In this document: positions 1 through 11,176 of the stretch, one piece after another
How the letters are laid out: every line of letters begins with the position of its first letter
Numbering within the stretch: the stretch's first letter is position 1
From: Patagioenas fasciata
Lineage: Eukaryota; Chordata; Aves; Columbiformes; Columbidae
Direction of reading: 5' to 3'
Assembly (NCBI RefSeq): GCF_037038585.1
Contig: NC_092525.1
Coordinates: 23,580,867 to 23,644,866, forward strand
DNA: 64,000 nucleotides
Program-made: the position numbers and the translations under genes
Notes under the pieces: model-generated
Databases searched by the model: none
Told to the model about the DNA's origin: nothing
What the model saw: only the letters and a program-made list of their open reading frames with translations

Positions 1-3000
1 CATCCCATTAAATGTACTGGAAAGTTTGGGTTTTGCTTTTGTAAGGGATTCTCATCTCCTGGTTGGCTAAAGCACTTTGTAGAACTATGGGGTGTTGCTG
101 GCTTTTAATTTCCAAGAGGCTTTTCCAAGACATCAGCTTTGTGCAGGGCAGGATCTTCTGCAGGGAGAAAGGAGGAAGCAATAGGTTGTGTCAAGGGAGG
201 GAAGCGCTGAGCTCCCTTGAGGTTCTTGCAGGGATGCATGGAGTGCAGCGTACTCAGGTGATCTGGAAAAGAGATGAGCAATGAGCTGACTCTGCTGATC
301 TGGGAAATTATTTAGCACAGCCTCTGGTAAAACCAGGGGAAGTTGCAGAACATCCTTATGATGCTGACTGAGGAGCATGTTTGGAAAACCTTCCAGAACA
401 AGCTTGGAGAAAGGCAGAGAGCAGTGGTCCAAGCTGCAATGAGCTCTCTGTCAGGTTGGGAGAGGCCTCAGAGACAGTGGTGTGGAAATGTCAGCTCAGC
501 ATCTGTCAAAAAGAAAACTGTAAAAGTCTTCCAGGCCAAAAGATCCTCTTAGTGAGGACAAATCTATAGCAGACTGGAGTCTTCTATGCAGCCTGTGTTT
601 GAGATAGCCCATCTTGCAGACTACAAGGGAACAAGACAAGGTGCAGAGGGGGAACAAACTGCCTGCAGATCTAGGCAGGTTTGCTTCAGTGCAAAACCAA
701 CTGAGGTTCTTTAGCCTGGAAACAGGAGGATGTGTCAGGCTGCAACACCATGAGCAGTGCGGTGATCATGGAGGAGCAATGAACGCAGTGCGTGTACATC
801 ATAGAAGGTGTAAGAGAGGACAGGGATGTGACTTCTCTGATCTCAAACATTGCCCATACAGTATCCTTTTCCTTTGTCCTTGACAAAGCAGAGAACTTCA
901 GAGAGCCAAAGAGCTGAACTAAGAAGGCAGGTGCTAAGGTCTGCTGGAAGTCTGAGACCAGGGGCAGTGCCCCAAAGGTTCTCCTGCCCAGCCATATGGA
1001 AAAAGAGCTTAACATAGCCACCAAGCCTTGGCAGACACTGTCTGTCTCTGGACAAAAGCTGTCTGCATTAAATGCTAGATTGGGATCTAGAAACTGCAAT
1101 TTCCTTCACTAAATATTAACTTGGAGAAAAGTCCTAGGAGTAAGCAAAACTTTGGGCAGGCAGACCTGTCTGTGCAACATTCCTTTACATACCTGTACTT
1201 TCTCTTTGGATGAAGCTCCTGGCAGTAGTGAGGATGAAGTTGGTTTTTATCTGGAGCACAGCCTGGGCAGGAGGAATGGCTGAAATCCTGCATGAAGCAA
1301 CAAAGAAATATCTATTCACTCCACTGCCAAACTTCTGTGGGCAGATGTGGCCTGGAAAGGTGGGACCAGAGTGTAGCGAATAATTCTCATGTCACTTCGC
1401 TCAGCTCTGCTTTCCCAGCGAAAGATATCACTGCTGTTCTGAGCTGTCCCCAGCCAAGACCCAGAGGCTTGCTCCAGGACTCAGGACAAGCCTGTCCACA
1501 GACCCTCAGAAAGTTCTGTGGATTGATCCCCCTCTCCTGCCTCCCCAGGCTGCGCTCTGCCTCTCCAAGGGCTGGCAAAATGCATGAGCTTCAAAAGCAG
1601 GGTTGACTGGCATGTGCTGTATGTGGCTGAGGAGGTTTCAGTGCTCTCTCTGGCCGTGGATGTTTTGCCCTGGTGAGTGGGGGCGTGAATAAATCACTCC
1701 AGTGATGTCTGGTTTCAGCTTAGACTGTGGAGAGAAACATAGTTCATAGGGAAGTGAGTGAGTCTTAGGTATCTTATTGCAAAGTACGGCAGGGTTTGTG
1801 AGGCTGTTTTGTACAAAGATCCCCGGGTCATTAAATTACATGCATTTTGGAATGAGTTACAGTCTGTAGGATTCAGATATTGCTTCTCAGAAGCTCTTTT
1901 CATCCTCCAGCCCCGACTCTGCAGAAAGCGGGGGGTGTGTCACTGTGTGACCTTCATCCACAGCCTCCTGTGACTCTGTGGGGCATTCAGAGGCATTTTG
2001 CCTTGGCCAGCCTCTCTGGCTCTGCTTTCCTTCCCTATTCTGCTTTGACAAGGCAGGAGAACAGAACAGATTCCCTCCTTCCAAGACAGTCCTAACCACA
2101 ACCAGCTGAGATAAACAGCCCTTTTTGCAGGGCAGTGCTGACTCAGGAAGCCCTGAGTAGAAGGCAAGAAAAGAGAAAAGCTGGAAAGGAAACATCTTGC
2201 CACATGCTCATCACTTGACCTGCTTGAAGCATCCTGAGCACCCAGGGTAGGGTGACAATGCCTTATGTCACCACCATCAGCCTAGGAGGGCTGAGGAGTG
2301 GTGCAGGACCTGCCCACTCTGAGCATCAGTGGGCAGTGCTGAGGGGCAGCATTTCCAGCCCTTCCCTCTGAGCAGGACACAGCCTGTTCCCTGTGTTCAA
2401 AGCCTGGGAAAGGGGAAGAGACTTTTACATTCAATTATCACCTCAGCTGATAACACACCACAGTGTTGTGTGGGAGGCTTGCATCAGCACTGGAGTCAGT
2501 TTTGTCCCCTTGTAGCATAAAGAGGGTGGAAGGAACAGGCAGCTTTGTTCTGGGGCAGAAACCTTGGATTAAACTTGCTTTAAAGCTGGCAGCTGCTCTG
2601 TTTGTGCCACCTTGAGCAGGTTCCTCCCAGCCCTGCCGTGGCTCAGCATCACCCACCTGGGTGGTATCACAAACCACAAGGATAGCCTGAATGCCCTGGC
2701 CAAGTCCAGACCAGATTCAGAGACTCTCAAAATACATTTTCCCTGTGAGGCAGGTCAAGTTTGGACTAGCACAGGAAGCAGCATCATAAACCATGGTCAC
2801 AAGGGAGAGCCTGCACAGCTGGGGAAGAGGATGGTTTTCTGTCCCAGCTGTGGTTCAGAAAGGAGCATGTGGTGTCCCAGCACCTGAATTTAGACTTTCA
2901 CACTGTTTTCAAAAGCCTTTAGTTAAGTAATTTAGGAGTGACTTGCTCAGGTTGGAGGAGGAACACCTCTGTTCTCAGGGAAAGGTGAGTAAATCTCCCT

Positions 3001-3412
3001 GTGTCATCAGCCCAGGCAGGACCTCCCTCTTTCTCCATACCCACCACCTGGGTAAAGCAGCTGGTCCATGGGCAGTTCCAGAGGTGAGCAACAGAGTGTG
3101 AGCATAGACAGCCTAACCACTCACTTCTGAGAACAAGGCAGAGCCTGGCCTGGCACACAGGTTTCTGGTTTGTCACCTGGTTTCTGGAAGCAGAGAAACT
3201 TCATGGAAGGCCATGAGCCCCTGGCTTTGCTGTCCCAGCCTGACACCTTGGGGCCCAGCAAGTCACAAGCTCCTGCAGAGCAGCTGCTAAACATGTTTCT
3301 GCATGGCCTCACTGCAGGAGTTTGCTCCACACATGTAAACCCTGTGTGGAGGTCTCCTGGGGTGGTACCCACAACAGGGGGCCTGAGCATGCCTATGGTT
3401 TTGTCTCTGCAG
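1..3412 (+). other. PRDX6: Upstream intron of PRDX6 (inferred)
   Basis: No exon was recognised here. The first PRDX6 exon visible starts at 3413 with residue 85 of the family numbering, so the exons carrying residues 1-84, including the peroxidatic cysteine, must lie left of the window. Unless a short non-coding element was missed, this whole stretch is intron. The reading frames in it have no family resemblance and no paired splice sites. Confidence 0.6.
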
Positions 3413-5138
3413 GACATCAACGCATACAACGGAGAACAACCCACGCAGGAACTGCCCTTCCCCATCATTGCTGATGCCAACCGGGAGCTCGCTGTCAAGC
3501 TGGGCATGCTGGACCCAGATGAGCAGGACAAGGACGGGATACCCCTGACGGCTCGTGTGGTGAGTACCTGGCCCTGGAGCACCCCTGCACAGGGGACTTC
3601 TCAGCAGTAGGTATCACCTGCTCTCCTGTGCTATGTCTGTGGGGTTGGGGTTGAAGATGGAGACAGCTTACCTGGATAGATCTGACCATCTTCAGGAGCT
3701 GGGTTGACTTCCTTGGGCTAGATCCATGGGTTGTGCTGCAGGAAGAGGCTGTCAGCGCTGGCCTGCTGGCGTAGCTCCATCTTGCTTTTTCCACTAACTC
3801 ATGCTGGTTGTACCTGTCCTAAAAAAAGTGCTTGAGCCACTGGACTTTCCCTCTCCCCTCCTGTGCTTGCAGTAGAAGGGCTCAGGTCAAGGGGAAGGAA
3901 CATTTCAAGTGGCAAAACAAGCTATCATTAGAAACAGGAGCTCCCAGAGGAAATACCATTTTACCTGTGCCTTCTTGTTGCTCTCAGAGATTCCCACCAT
4001 GGCATCTCTTGTGTCCCAACACCTGCAGCCAAGGAGGCCACCTCCCAGGAGAGGGAGGAGCAGCAGGGGTGAGCAGGTTGACAAACATCTTCTGCCCAGC
4101 CCTGACCCTGTCTCCTTGTGCTCAGGTGTTCATTTTTGGCCCGGATAAGAAGCTGAAACTCTCCATCCTGTACCCAGCCACCACTGGGAGAAACTTTGAT
4201 GAGATCCTGAGAGTGGTAGACTCCCTGCAGCTGACAGCATACAAGAAGGTCGCTACCCCTGTGGACTGGAAGGTGAGGAGAGGAGCAAATCTCACAGCCA
4301 GGCACTGAAAACATGCATTAAAACATCAACCAGCCTCCCTTGGAGGGGGACCCACAGGGTGGGGAAGGGTGCTGAGTTCCTGAGGTCTGAGTTAGATCCC
4401 AGCCCAGGCCCCATGGCTCTTGCAGTCTGGAGTCAGCCATAGGAACCTCCCTCCCCTCCCCTTGGCCCCTGGCGCCAGCAGCTGCTGGGCTTGGCCCTGC
4501 TGGCTATGAGTACTTGAGCTCTGGGCCAAGGCAGGTCCTGCCCTTGTTGTCTGTTAAGGAAGGGCATTACCAGGTGTCAGCGAGCCAAACCCCACTCAAA
4601 GCCAGCAAAGCAGAAAGTATGGGGCACCCCTCCCAGGGATGGCTCGCTGCTCCACTGCCTTTGGGCCAGAAGGGCCAGTATGGGCACAGCCCAGCTTTGC
4701 CCAGCACACACACAGCCAAGCCCTGCCTTCGTGGAAAACCACTAGCTGAAGTTGCTTAGTTGTGGCCATCCCTGTTCAGTAGCATTATTAAAATCTCCCC
4801 AGAACTCTCTCCATCACTCACACTTCCTGTCATAGCTCCTGCTCTGTCTTAACTGCCAGTTCTAGGCAGAGCTGCAGGGTACCTGCCTGGAGTACTGGGG
4901 CCAAGTGGTGACAGGGAGGGAGTGTCACGTGCCAGCCAGGACGTGCCATCTGCATCCAAGCCTGCCAACTCCTCTGCTGTTCTCATGGTTCCCATTTTCT
5001 CCCCAGCCTGGTGACAGTGTCATGGTCGTGCCCACCTTACCTGACGAGGAAGCCAAGAAGCTCTTTCCCAAAGGAGTCTTCATGAAGGACCTCCCGTCAG
5101 GCAAGAAGTACCTGCGTTACACCCCGCAGCCAGAGTGA
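3413..5138 (+). CDS. PRDX6: Peroxiredoxin 6, 3' three coding exons (partial)
   Basis: Three exons are visible: 3413-3559, 4126-4272 and 5007-5138 (stop TGA). All have AG/GT borders and phase 0, and encode about 141 residues matching family residues 85 to the end. PRDX6 is a cytosolic and lysosomal 1-Cys peroxiredoxin that reduces peroxides, including phospholipid hydroperoxides, with glutathione, and has a second Ca-independent phospholipase A2 activity. Exon 4 begins VFIFGPDKK, placing the phospholipase-triad aspartate (Asp140 in human numbering) in a conserved context. The last exon carries the conserved [14 protein letters not shown] end, with one extra Glu before the stop. The catalytic Cys47, His26 and Ser32 would be on exons outside the window. 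Human Cys91 is replaced by Gly here (AYNGEQP). Identification is very secure. The next gene, FAM78B, converges on it from the right. Confidence 0.96.
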
Positions 5139-5707
5139 GCCTGCCCTGCCAAGCTGTGGGTCGTTCGGCATCAGCAGCCTTTCCCCGTGCCCAGCTCCTG
5201 CCTCTGACACTGTGTGATCAGCAGCCTCATACTGTTACACACACTGATAGTGCATTGCAATACTAAACCAGTCCTCCCCCCATCACCCTCGTCCCCTGAA
5301 AACTAAAACCCGGGCTGTTTTCTTGCCTTCAATCAGCCCCACAAAGAAGAGGTTAGCAGAGCAGTGGGAGCTCCGGGCCTCGAGCTGTGGAGATTGTCTT
5401 GTTCGGTACTGGCCGAGCTCTTCCCATAGGCATGTTGAGAAGCATGGTATCAGCAGCCAGGCCCCGAGAGGTGTCCTGCTGGGCTCACATGCCTCCCGTC
5501 AGGGAGTTCTGGGGGTTCCACACTGCTGTGTGCCTGTCAGAGCAGCCGTCACTAACGCATTAACACCTTTGTCTGGTCCCATGCGTAGGGGAGGAACTGC
5601 AGAGCCCGATGTCTCACTTCTTACTGCTTTCTCATCTCTTGCTGGAAGTTGTTTTCAGGTTTTATGGATGAGGGAATAGAGCAAATAAACTGATCTTCAC
5701 TACAACC
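5139..5707 (+). other. PRDX6: PRDX6 3' UTR
   Basis: Non-coding sequence from the PRDX6 stop codon to just beyond a canonical AATAAA at 5684-5689. The cleavage point is estimated at about 15-20 bases after the signal. Confidence 0.75.
5684..5689 (+). terminator. PRDX6: PRDX6 polyadenylation signal
   Basis: Canonical AATAAA about 545 bases after the PRDX6 stop codon. It is the first such signal downstream of the stop on this strand. Confidence 0.8.
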
Positions 5708-7230
5708 TGCAGTAGCCCTTGTCTGCCTTTGCTGGCATCCTCAGCATGATTTACTTTGCTCCCTCGGCCGTGCCGCTGGGACGTGTGCCCATGCTCATGG
5801 GTGGGTGCCAGTGGCACACACTGCCCTTGGTTTTGCTCTGTAAATAAGGCACTTTGGAAGTGCAGGTTGTCTTGGGGGACGTTGTTTCAGACAAGGCAGC
5901 AGGGCCCAGGGCAGCTGTGCTGCTCCTGCTTTGTGGCAGAGCCTCAGTGGGAGGAAGGAGGGGATGTCAGCTCAGGGAACACACCGTTAGCCGTGGGGAG
6001 GGGGGTCTGCAGGAGCAGGCACGATCCAAACCATGCAAACTCTTCCCTGCTCTCCCACAGCCATACCTCAGGTATCTGTCCCGAGATGAGCGGTTTTAAT
6101 ATAATGCTAAGAAAGAAACCTGCTCACCAAACAGCTCAGAGGCTGTCTGCCAGTATCTCTCAGTGCCCAGCACAATCAGCAACACACAAAATGAGCAGCT
6201 GTAAAAGAAATTGGCTGCCTCAGGGCACAAATGTCCCCCACAGCAAGCAGGATCTAGAAGGGCTGATGCTCACAGTAAGCTGGATGCAATGAGCAGCCTG
6301 CAGGGCCTGATCCTGGGGCAGCACCTGTCTGTCAGTCCTTGGACAATGTCCCAAGCCGCTGGCTGCTCCCAGTGCCCATTGCTGTCCTCCTTCACCAGCC
6401 AGGCCACCTCACTGCGCACATCCTTCCCCAAACACGGCTGCATTTCAGAGAGCTCCTTCTTTCATTACCAAGAAAAAAGAAGTTTATATTAATATTTACT
6501 TGCCTCCAGGAACTATACAGTGAATATTGGTATTGTTTCCCCATGTGACTTTTAAATGAACCTTTGTTATGAAATTCTGCGTTATTCCCATGTCTTATTT
6601 TTGACTATAAGAAAAACCCTGGTCTCTGGCTTGACTTCTGTTCCCTGTCTTTCACTCTGGAAGAAGTGGGGAAGTGGGAGGGGAGTCTGCAATTTCAAAG
6701 GGTCAACATCCCTTTTCTGTGTAGTTTCTTCAGCCTTATCAAGCTTGGCAGCTCCCCTAGTTCCCCACAGCTGGGCTGCATGAGCTCCTGGTTTTCTCTC
6801 CGTTCCCTCAGCACACAGCCCTTGCCTTGATCTGGTTTCCCAAGAGAAAAAGGACCATCTGCGCCCCCTGACAGAGCTTTCCAACCAACTGCCCAATTTT
6901 CTGGAAGCCTGAGGACAGACCCCTGTGGTCAGCTTTGTGCAAACAGGCTGCTCGGAGCAGCCCCAGGGACGGGGCACTGCGGGGCGAGCACAACCTCGCC
7001 GGGACACCGGAGAACCCACCTGCAAGTCAGGACAAAGGGGAAACGAGTCCTGTCACCAGACCTAGGGGCTTAAAGGCAGCTGCTGGTCCCACCGCCGAGC
7101 CAAGGCAGGGGCTGACGGCCAAGAGCCCACAAATTCCTGCTTCCCTGCACCATCGCAGCCCTGGAGATGCAAGCCAGCCAGACAGAAGGACTCAACCAAA
7201 CACAGAGTTTTGTTCCAGTACAGCTCGAGT
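5708..7230. other. Intergenic, PRDX6 to FAM78B (tail to tail)
   Basis: I see no gene here. Open frames are short or of low information, without paired splice sites or family motifs. The interval separates two convergent transcription units. Confidence 0.5.
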
Positions 7231-7238
7231 GGTTTTCT

Positions 7239-7244
7239 TTTAAT
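7239..7244 (-). terminator. FAM78B: Candidate polyadenylation signal of FAM78B
   Basis: ATTAAA read on the minus strand (TTTAAT on plus). I found no canonical AATAAA for this strand between here and the FAM78B stop, so this is only the best available candidate. Confidence 0.25.
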
Positions 7245-7800
7245 CCCAGAGAAGTGAAAAGCAACATTTTGTTCAAGTTGGTAATAACATCCAGAGACAG
7301 AAGTCCAAGCCCCCCTACTCAGTAAAGTCATTTTGTGTTTAAGGCACTCTGCAAAACCAGCTTTCCTCTTCCCCTCCTTCTGATTTTCCCCACGCGGCAG
7401 CAGAATACCTGGTTTGGTCTTTTCTCCGTAGCAATACCCACATGTCCTGGCTCTTCTCACCATCCCTGGGAATTGGCAACAGCAAATCCAGCAGGAGCCG
7501 AATGGAGAAACGCCAGGAGGACAGGTCAATAAATACAGATGGGCACGGGAGGGGGCACAGAGGCTTTGAGCTTCTGCAGGAAGGGGATGGGCACGGGGTG
7601 TCCTCCCCCCAGGCACCAACATGATTCCCCTCCTTTCTCCCTCCTCGGCTCCAAAAGGGGACAGGAGCACAGGTACCACAAGGATCCCTCCCCAGTGATG
7701 CTCCCAAACACACAGCAGCACCCCGAAACGCAAGGGACTGGGCAGGGGGGACCCAGCTGCCCCTGCCATGCAGCAGAAATGACCCCCTGACTTCCAGCCA

Positions 7801-7860
7801 TCAATAAATACCAATAAATAACTTAAATAAACCTTAAATAAATAAATAATAAATAAATAA
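7801..7860. repeat. A/T-rich simple repeat, AATA-type
   Basis: Repeated AATA/AAATA units fill this 60-bp stretch. On the plus strand it contains several overlapping AATAAA hexamers, but no plus-strand gene ends here. Confidence 0.85.
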
Positions 7861-8179
7861 GTGACCCAAGGACGGAGGGGAAGGGGCACCCGCGGCTCAG
7901 GGCACTGGGCAAGTGCATTGGTGGACATTTCGGTGACCTGCCCCTCCTTGAGACAACGGAGTGCTGGTACAAAAGGGGGGCATGGGAAAGGGCTCCCCCT
8001 CGGGGTACACATCAGCAGAGCTGCAGGCCTGAGCTGAACCTGGACTCACAGGTGGGAGCTCTCACCCACCGCCTCCCTCCTCTCCAGCATCACAAGCCCT
8101 GCACCCGGTTCCACCATGCAGCATTACCGAGCTCAGGGAGACACTTGCCCAGCACCTCCATCCGAGCGTGACCACGCAC

Positions 8180-8280
8180 CTTTTGCAAATATGCAAAACG
8201 CCTGCAAAGTTTTGCAAACATTGTTTGCAGGTTGTTTTTTTTTTTTGCAAACAATTTTTACAAACTTTTTTTTTTTTCTT
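8180..8280. repeat. TGCAAA motif cluster with T tracts
   Basis: Five TGCAAA copies and one reverse copy (TTTGCA) lie within about 80 bases, three of them inside the palindrome TTTGCAAA, next to two T tracts of 12 or more bases. It falls in the putative FAM78B 3' UTR. Confidence 0.6.
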
Positions 8281-11176
8281 TTAAATGAGGAAATGCCCAC
8301 AAACACAAGCCATGCATCAAACCGAGTTAAGTGCATCAAATCCAGCTGTTGGAGAGGAGCAGGCACAAGCCTGGAGAGGTGAACCCAGGCATGGCCCCGG
8401 GGCTCAGGCAGCGCCTGCTCGCAGGCTAGGGCAGCCCTGGAGCACAGGCACACGGCTACGGACCAGCACCCAGCCTGACACCAGTACCAGGCAGCACCAA
8501 GCACCTCCCTGGGGACATCACAGACACATGTGGCCAGAAACGGCGGCTACTGCTGTCTCAGTGTCACAGGAGACGATGTGTCGAGGATTCAGCTGGCCAG
8601 CATATCCCAAAAAATGGCAACAAATTCAACAGCATCCCCACACCAGCATCCCCGCTCTCCCGGCCGGGGCCGCAGCAGCTCCCCAGGCTGTACAGCCAGC
8701 ATGCAGCCCCTGAGCACAGCCCCGGCCCTTCCCTCGGGTTTTGGGGAGCTGGCCAAGCAGCCTCTCTGGGTGCAGCATCCCCTCCCAGCCAGCAGCCCAT
8801 CCTGGGGCTACCTGTTTGTTGGGAACCCTTTCCTCTGGTTCTTTATCTCTGATGCTGCCAGAGACATTTCTGTCCCACTGGGTCAAAAGTATATACCTGC
8901 CTTATTTCAAACCAAAATGTACTTACAACTCCGCCCCTAAACGTCAAGCAAAATTGTATTTAAAGTTTCTAACCCCTCGCCACACACACTTTTTGAGAAA
9001 CAAAACAACAGTGACAGCAAAAGCTGTCATCTATCCCATACCAGGACAAAACAACAGACAGAATCTCACAAAAGTGGGACATCTTCCCATGCCAGGAAGC
9101 TCCCAGTAGAAGTTTCCCTCCAGAAAACACAGCAAAACAAAGCTCAGAGCCCCTTCTCCCTCCAAACCTTTCCCATCACAAGGCTGTAGCCCCCAGTGAA
9201 ACCCAGATGTAGGCACCAAAAGCAGCAAGTTCCCAGCCTGCTGCAAGGCCAAGCAGGACTACTGGCCCTGGCACAGGAAAGTGTGCATCGAGGCGTCAAA
9301 ATGCAACACTCCCAGGGGAAAAATTAAATAAAGAATCAAATCAGCAGCAAACACGACTGTGAATAATAAGTAGCATGGGAATTTCACAGGGATTTTTGGT
9401 TTAAGATGCCTGGGGAGCCCCTTCACCAGCAGGGACTTGGGTGCACATCCCCACCCTGGAAAAGCACATGCTGGGGCTGAAGCTTTGCAGGAGCTCGGTG
9501 GTGCTGAGAAGCGATGCCACAGGGATGTGCCCGCACACCGGGGGGAGCAAAGCAGCTCCAGGCTGGGCGCCCCAACTGCAAACACCACAGTAAAGGCTTT
9601 GCATGGAAGTGCCGAACACAGCGACCCTCCACAGGCTCTCCTGGCAACTGGACAGGAGGCGGGACCCTCCAAGAGGGAATCACCCGCATCACCAGGGCAG
9701 CACAAACCTCCCAGGGCGCAAAGGCAGGGGTGCGAGCTGGAGGAGGCACGGAGCTTGTGCTGGAATGGTCCATGGGGAGGAGAAAGCAGCAAAAGCTGTA
9801 ACCACCTGCGGCACCCAGGGCATCAGCAGCGCAGCCACGGCTTTTGCCTCTGCTGCCTCCCGAGGGCAACATGTTGGGAATTGCAGGTAGCAGCCCGCAG
9901 CACTGCCCTGCAGACCAGATGATGCCAGTGACCCAGGCAGCAAGGGGTGAGGAGAAAGGCAAATAAAACCCCTTGTTATCCCCCAAGAACCAACAGCAGC
10001 AGGAGGCAGGCGCAGGCAGCACATTTGCCTCCTCCTTCCAGGCAAACCCAGGTCTGCCCTGGGCAGCCTCTGCCACATCCCTGCCTGTGCCCCATGGTGA
10101 GGAGCCCCCATCCCTGCAGAGCCTGGGGAGTTATCATAAGGTGTGTTGTCCCCTCCACCAGCCTCCCTGCCAGCAGCCACCCTGCTCCATGGGCGGCTGA
10201 CGAGGAAGAGGGTCTGAGCCAGTATTTGCATGGAAACTGAGCAAGCACCCAGCTTCTTGCAAGGGACTTGGGTCTGCAGTGGCAGCATGCAAGTCCCAGG
10301 GTACCTCCAAGCCAGTTTGGGTACCCCATGGTCAGCGAGCACCCGCTCACCCTGGGCTTGGGTGAATGGGCTCCTGATTCAGCTGAAAATCATTTCGCTT
10401 TCGTAAGAGTAGGACCAGCGGGATCTGGGGGGGGAAGGTTGAGGAACTGCAAAATTTAGTGCACCTTAAAACCAAAGGACACCTAACCTGCCCTTAGATC
10501 TCACTCCAAGACGGAAAAGAGCTACAGCATCTCCTACACTCACAACTACTCCAAACACACCCAGACGCATGCAAAACATCGCGCATCCCCTCGGCTGCAG
10601 ATAAACCCTTCCTGGGCAGCAATAACAGCTCGTGCTGGGCTCTGGATCAGTGCCCTGGCACCACCAGCCCCTGCTCCACTCCCGAGCCCTCCCGCCCAGC
10701 CCCAGCAAGCAGGGCGAGGGGTCAGTTATCAATCTGAAATGCATAGGTATAGACACCGCAGGGACACCCGTGCCCCAGCGGGAAGGTTCACCACAGGAAC
10801 CCCTTGCGTCTGGCAGGCACGGTCTCTGCGTCTGCCTCCAGCAGGGTGGAAAGCAGCATTTGCCACAGGCACAGGTTGATCATTCTCATCATGCTCCTTG
10901 CATCGCCCTGCAATGAAAGATGAGTCATGTAGCTCAGACAGCCTCTTTGCCAGCTGCAGGCTCCTAGAAGTACTCGATTCTGCTTCCTGGGAAATCCTCC
11001 AGCTCAGTGATCCCTCTTCTGCGTCGGCCAGGCTCTCTTCCTGACTGAGGAGCCACGTTTCCAAGCACAGCTACGAAGGCAGGAGAACCCACGAGGTCTG
11101 CTTTGGCTCAGAAACCCCCTTGACGTGCAGCAGGCTGGCAGCACCCAGCTCCTCATGTGCGCACACCGGCGCTGCT

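Larger units (their letters stand above)
7231..11176 (-). other. FAM78B: Putative long 3' UTR of FAM78B
   Basis: About 3.9 kb follow the FAM78B stop codon on the minus strand without any recognisable coding exon. I assign it as 3' UTR because no other gene claims it and because a possible ATTAAA signal (minus strand, 7239-7244) lies at its far end. The true end could be nearer the stop codon. It holds an A/T-rich simple repeat near 7.8 kb and a cluster of TGCAAA motifs near 8.2 kb. Confidence 0.4.

Noticed and set aside
7801-7860. AATAAA hexamers as a distal PRDX6 polyadenylation site
   Set aside because: They are part of a simple repeat more than 2 kb beyond a good proximal signal, with no supporting structure.
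7062-8012. 316-codon minus-strand frame
   Set aside because: It reads through the A/T simple repeat and has no domain; the region is better explained as UTR or intergenic sequence.
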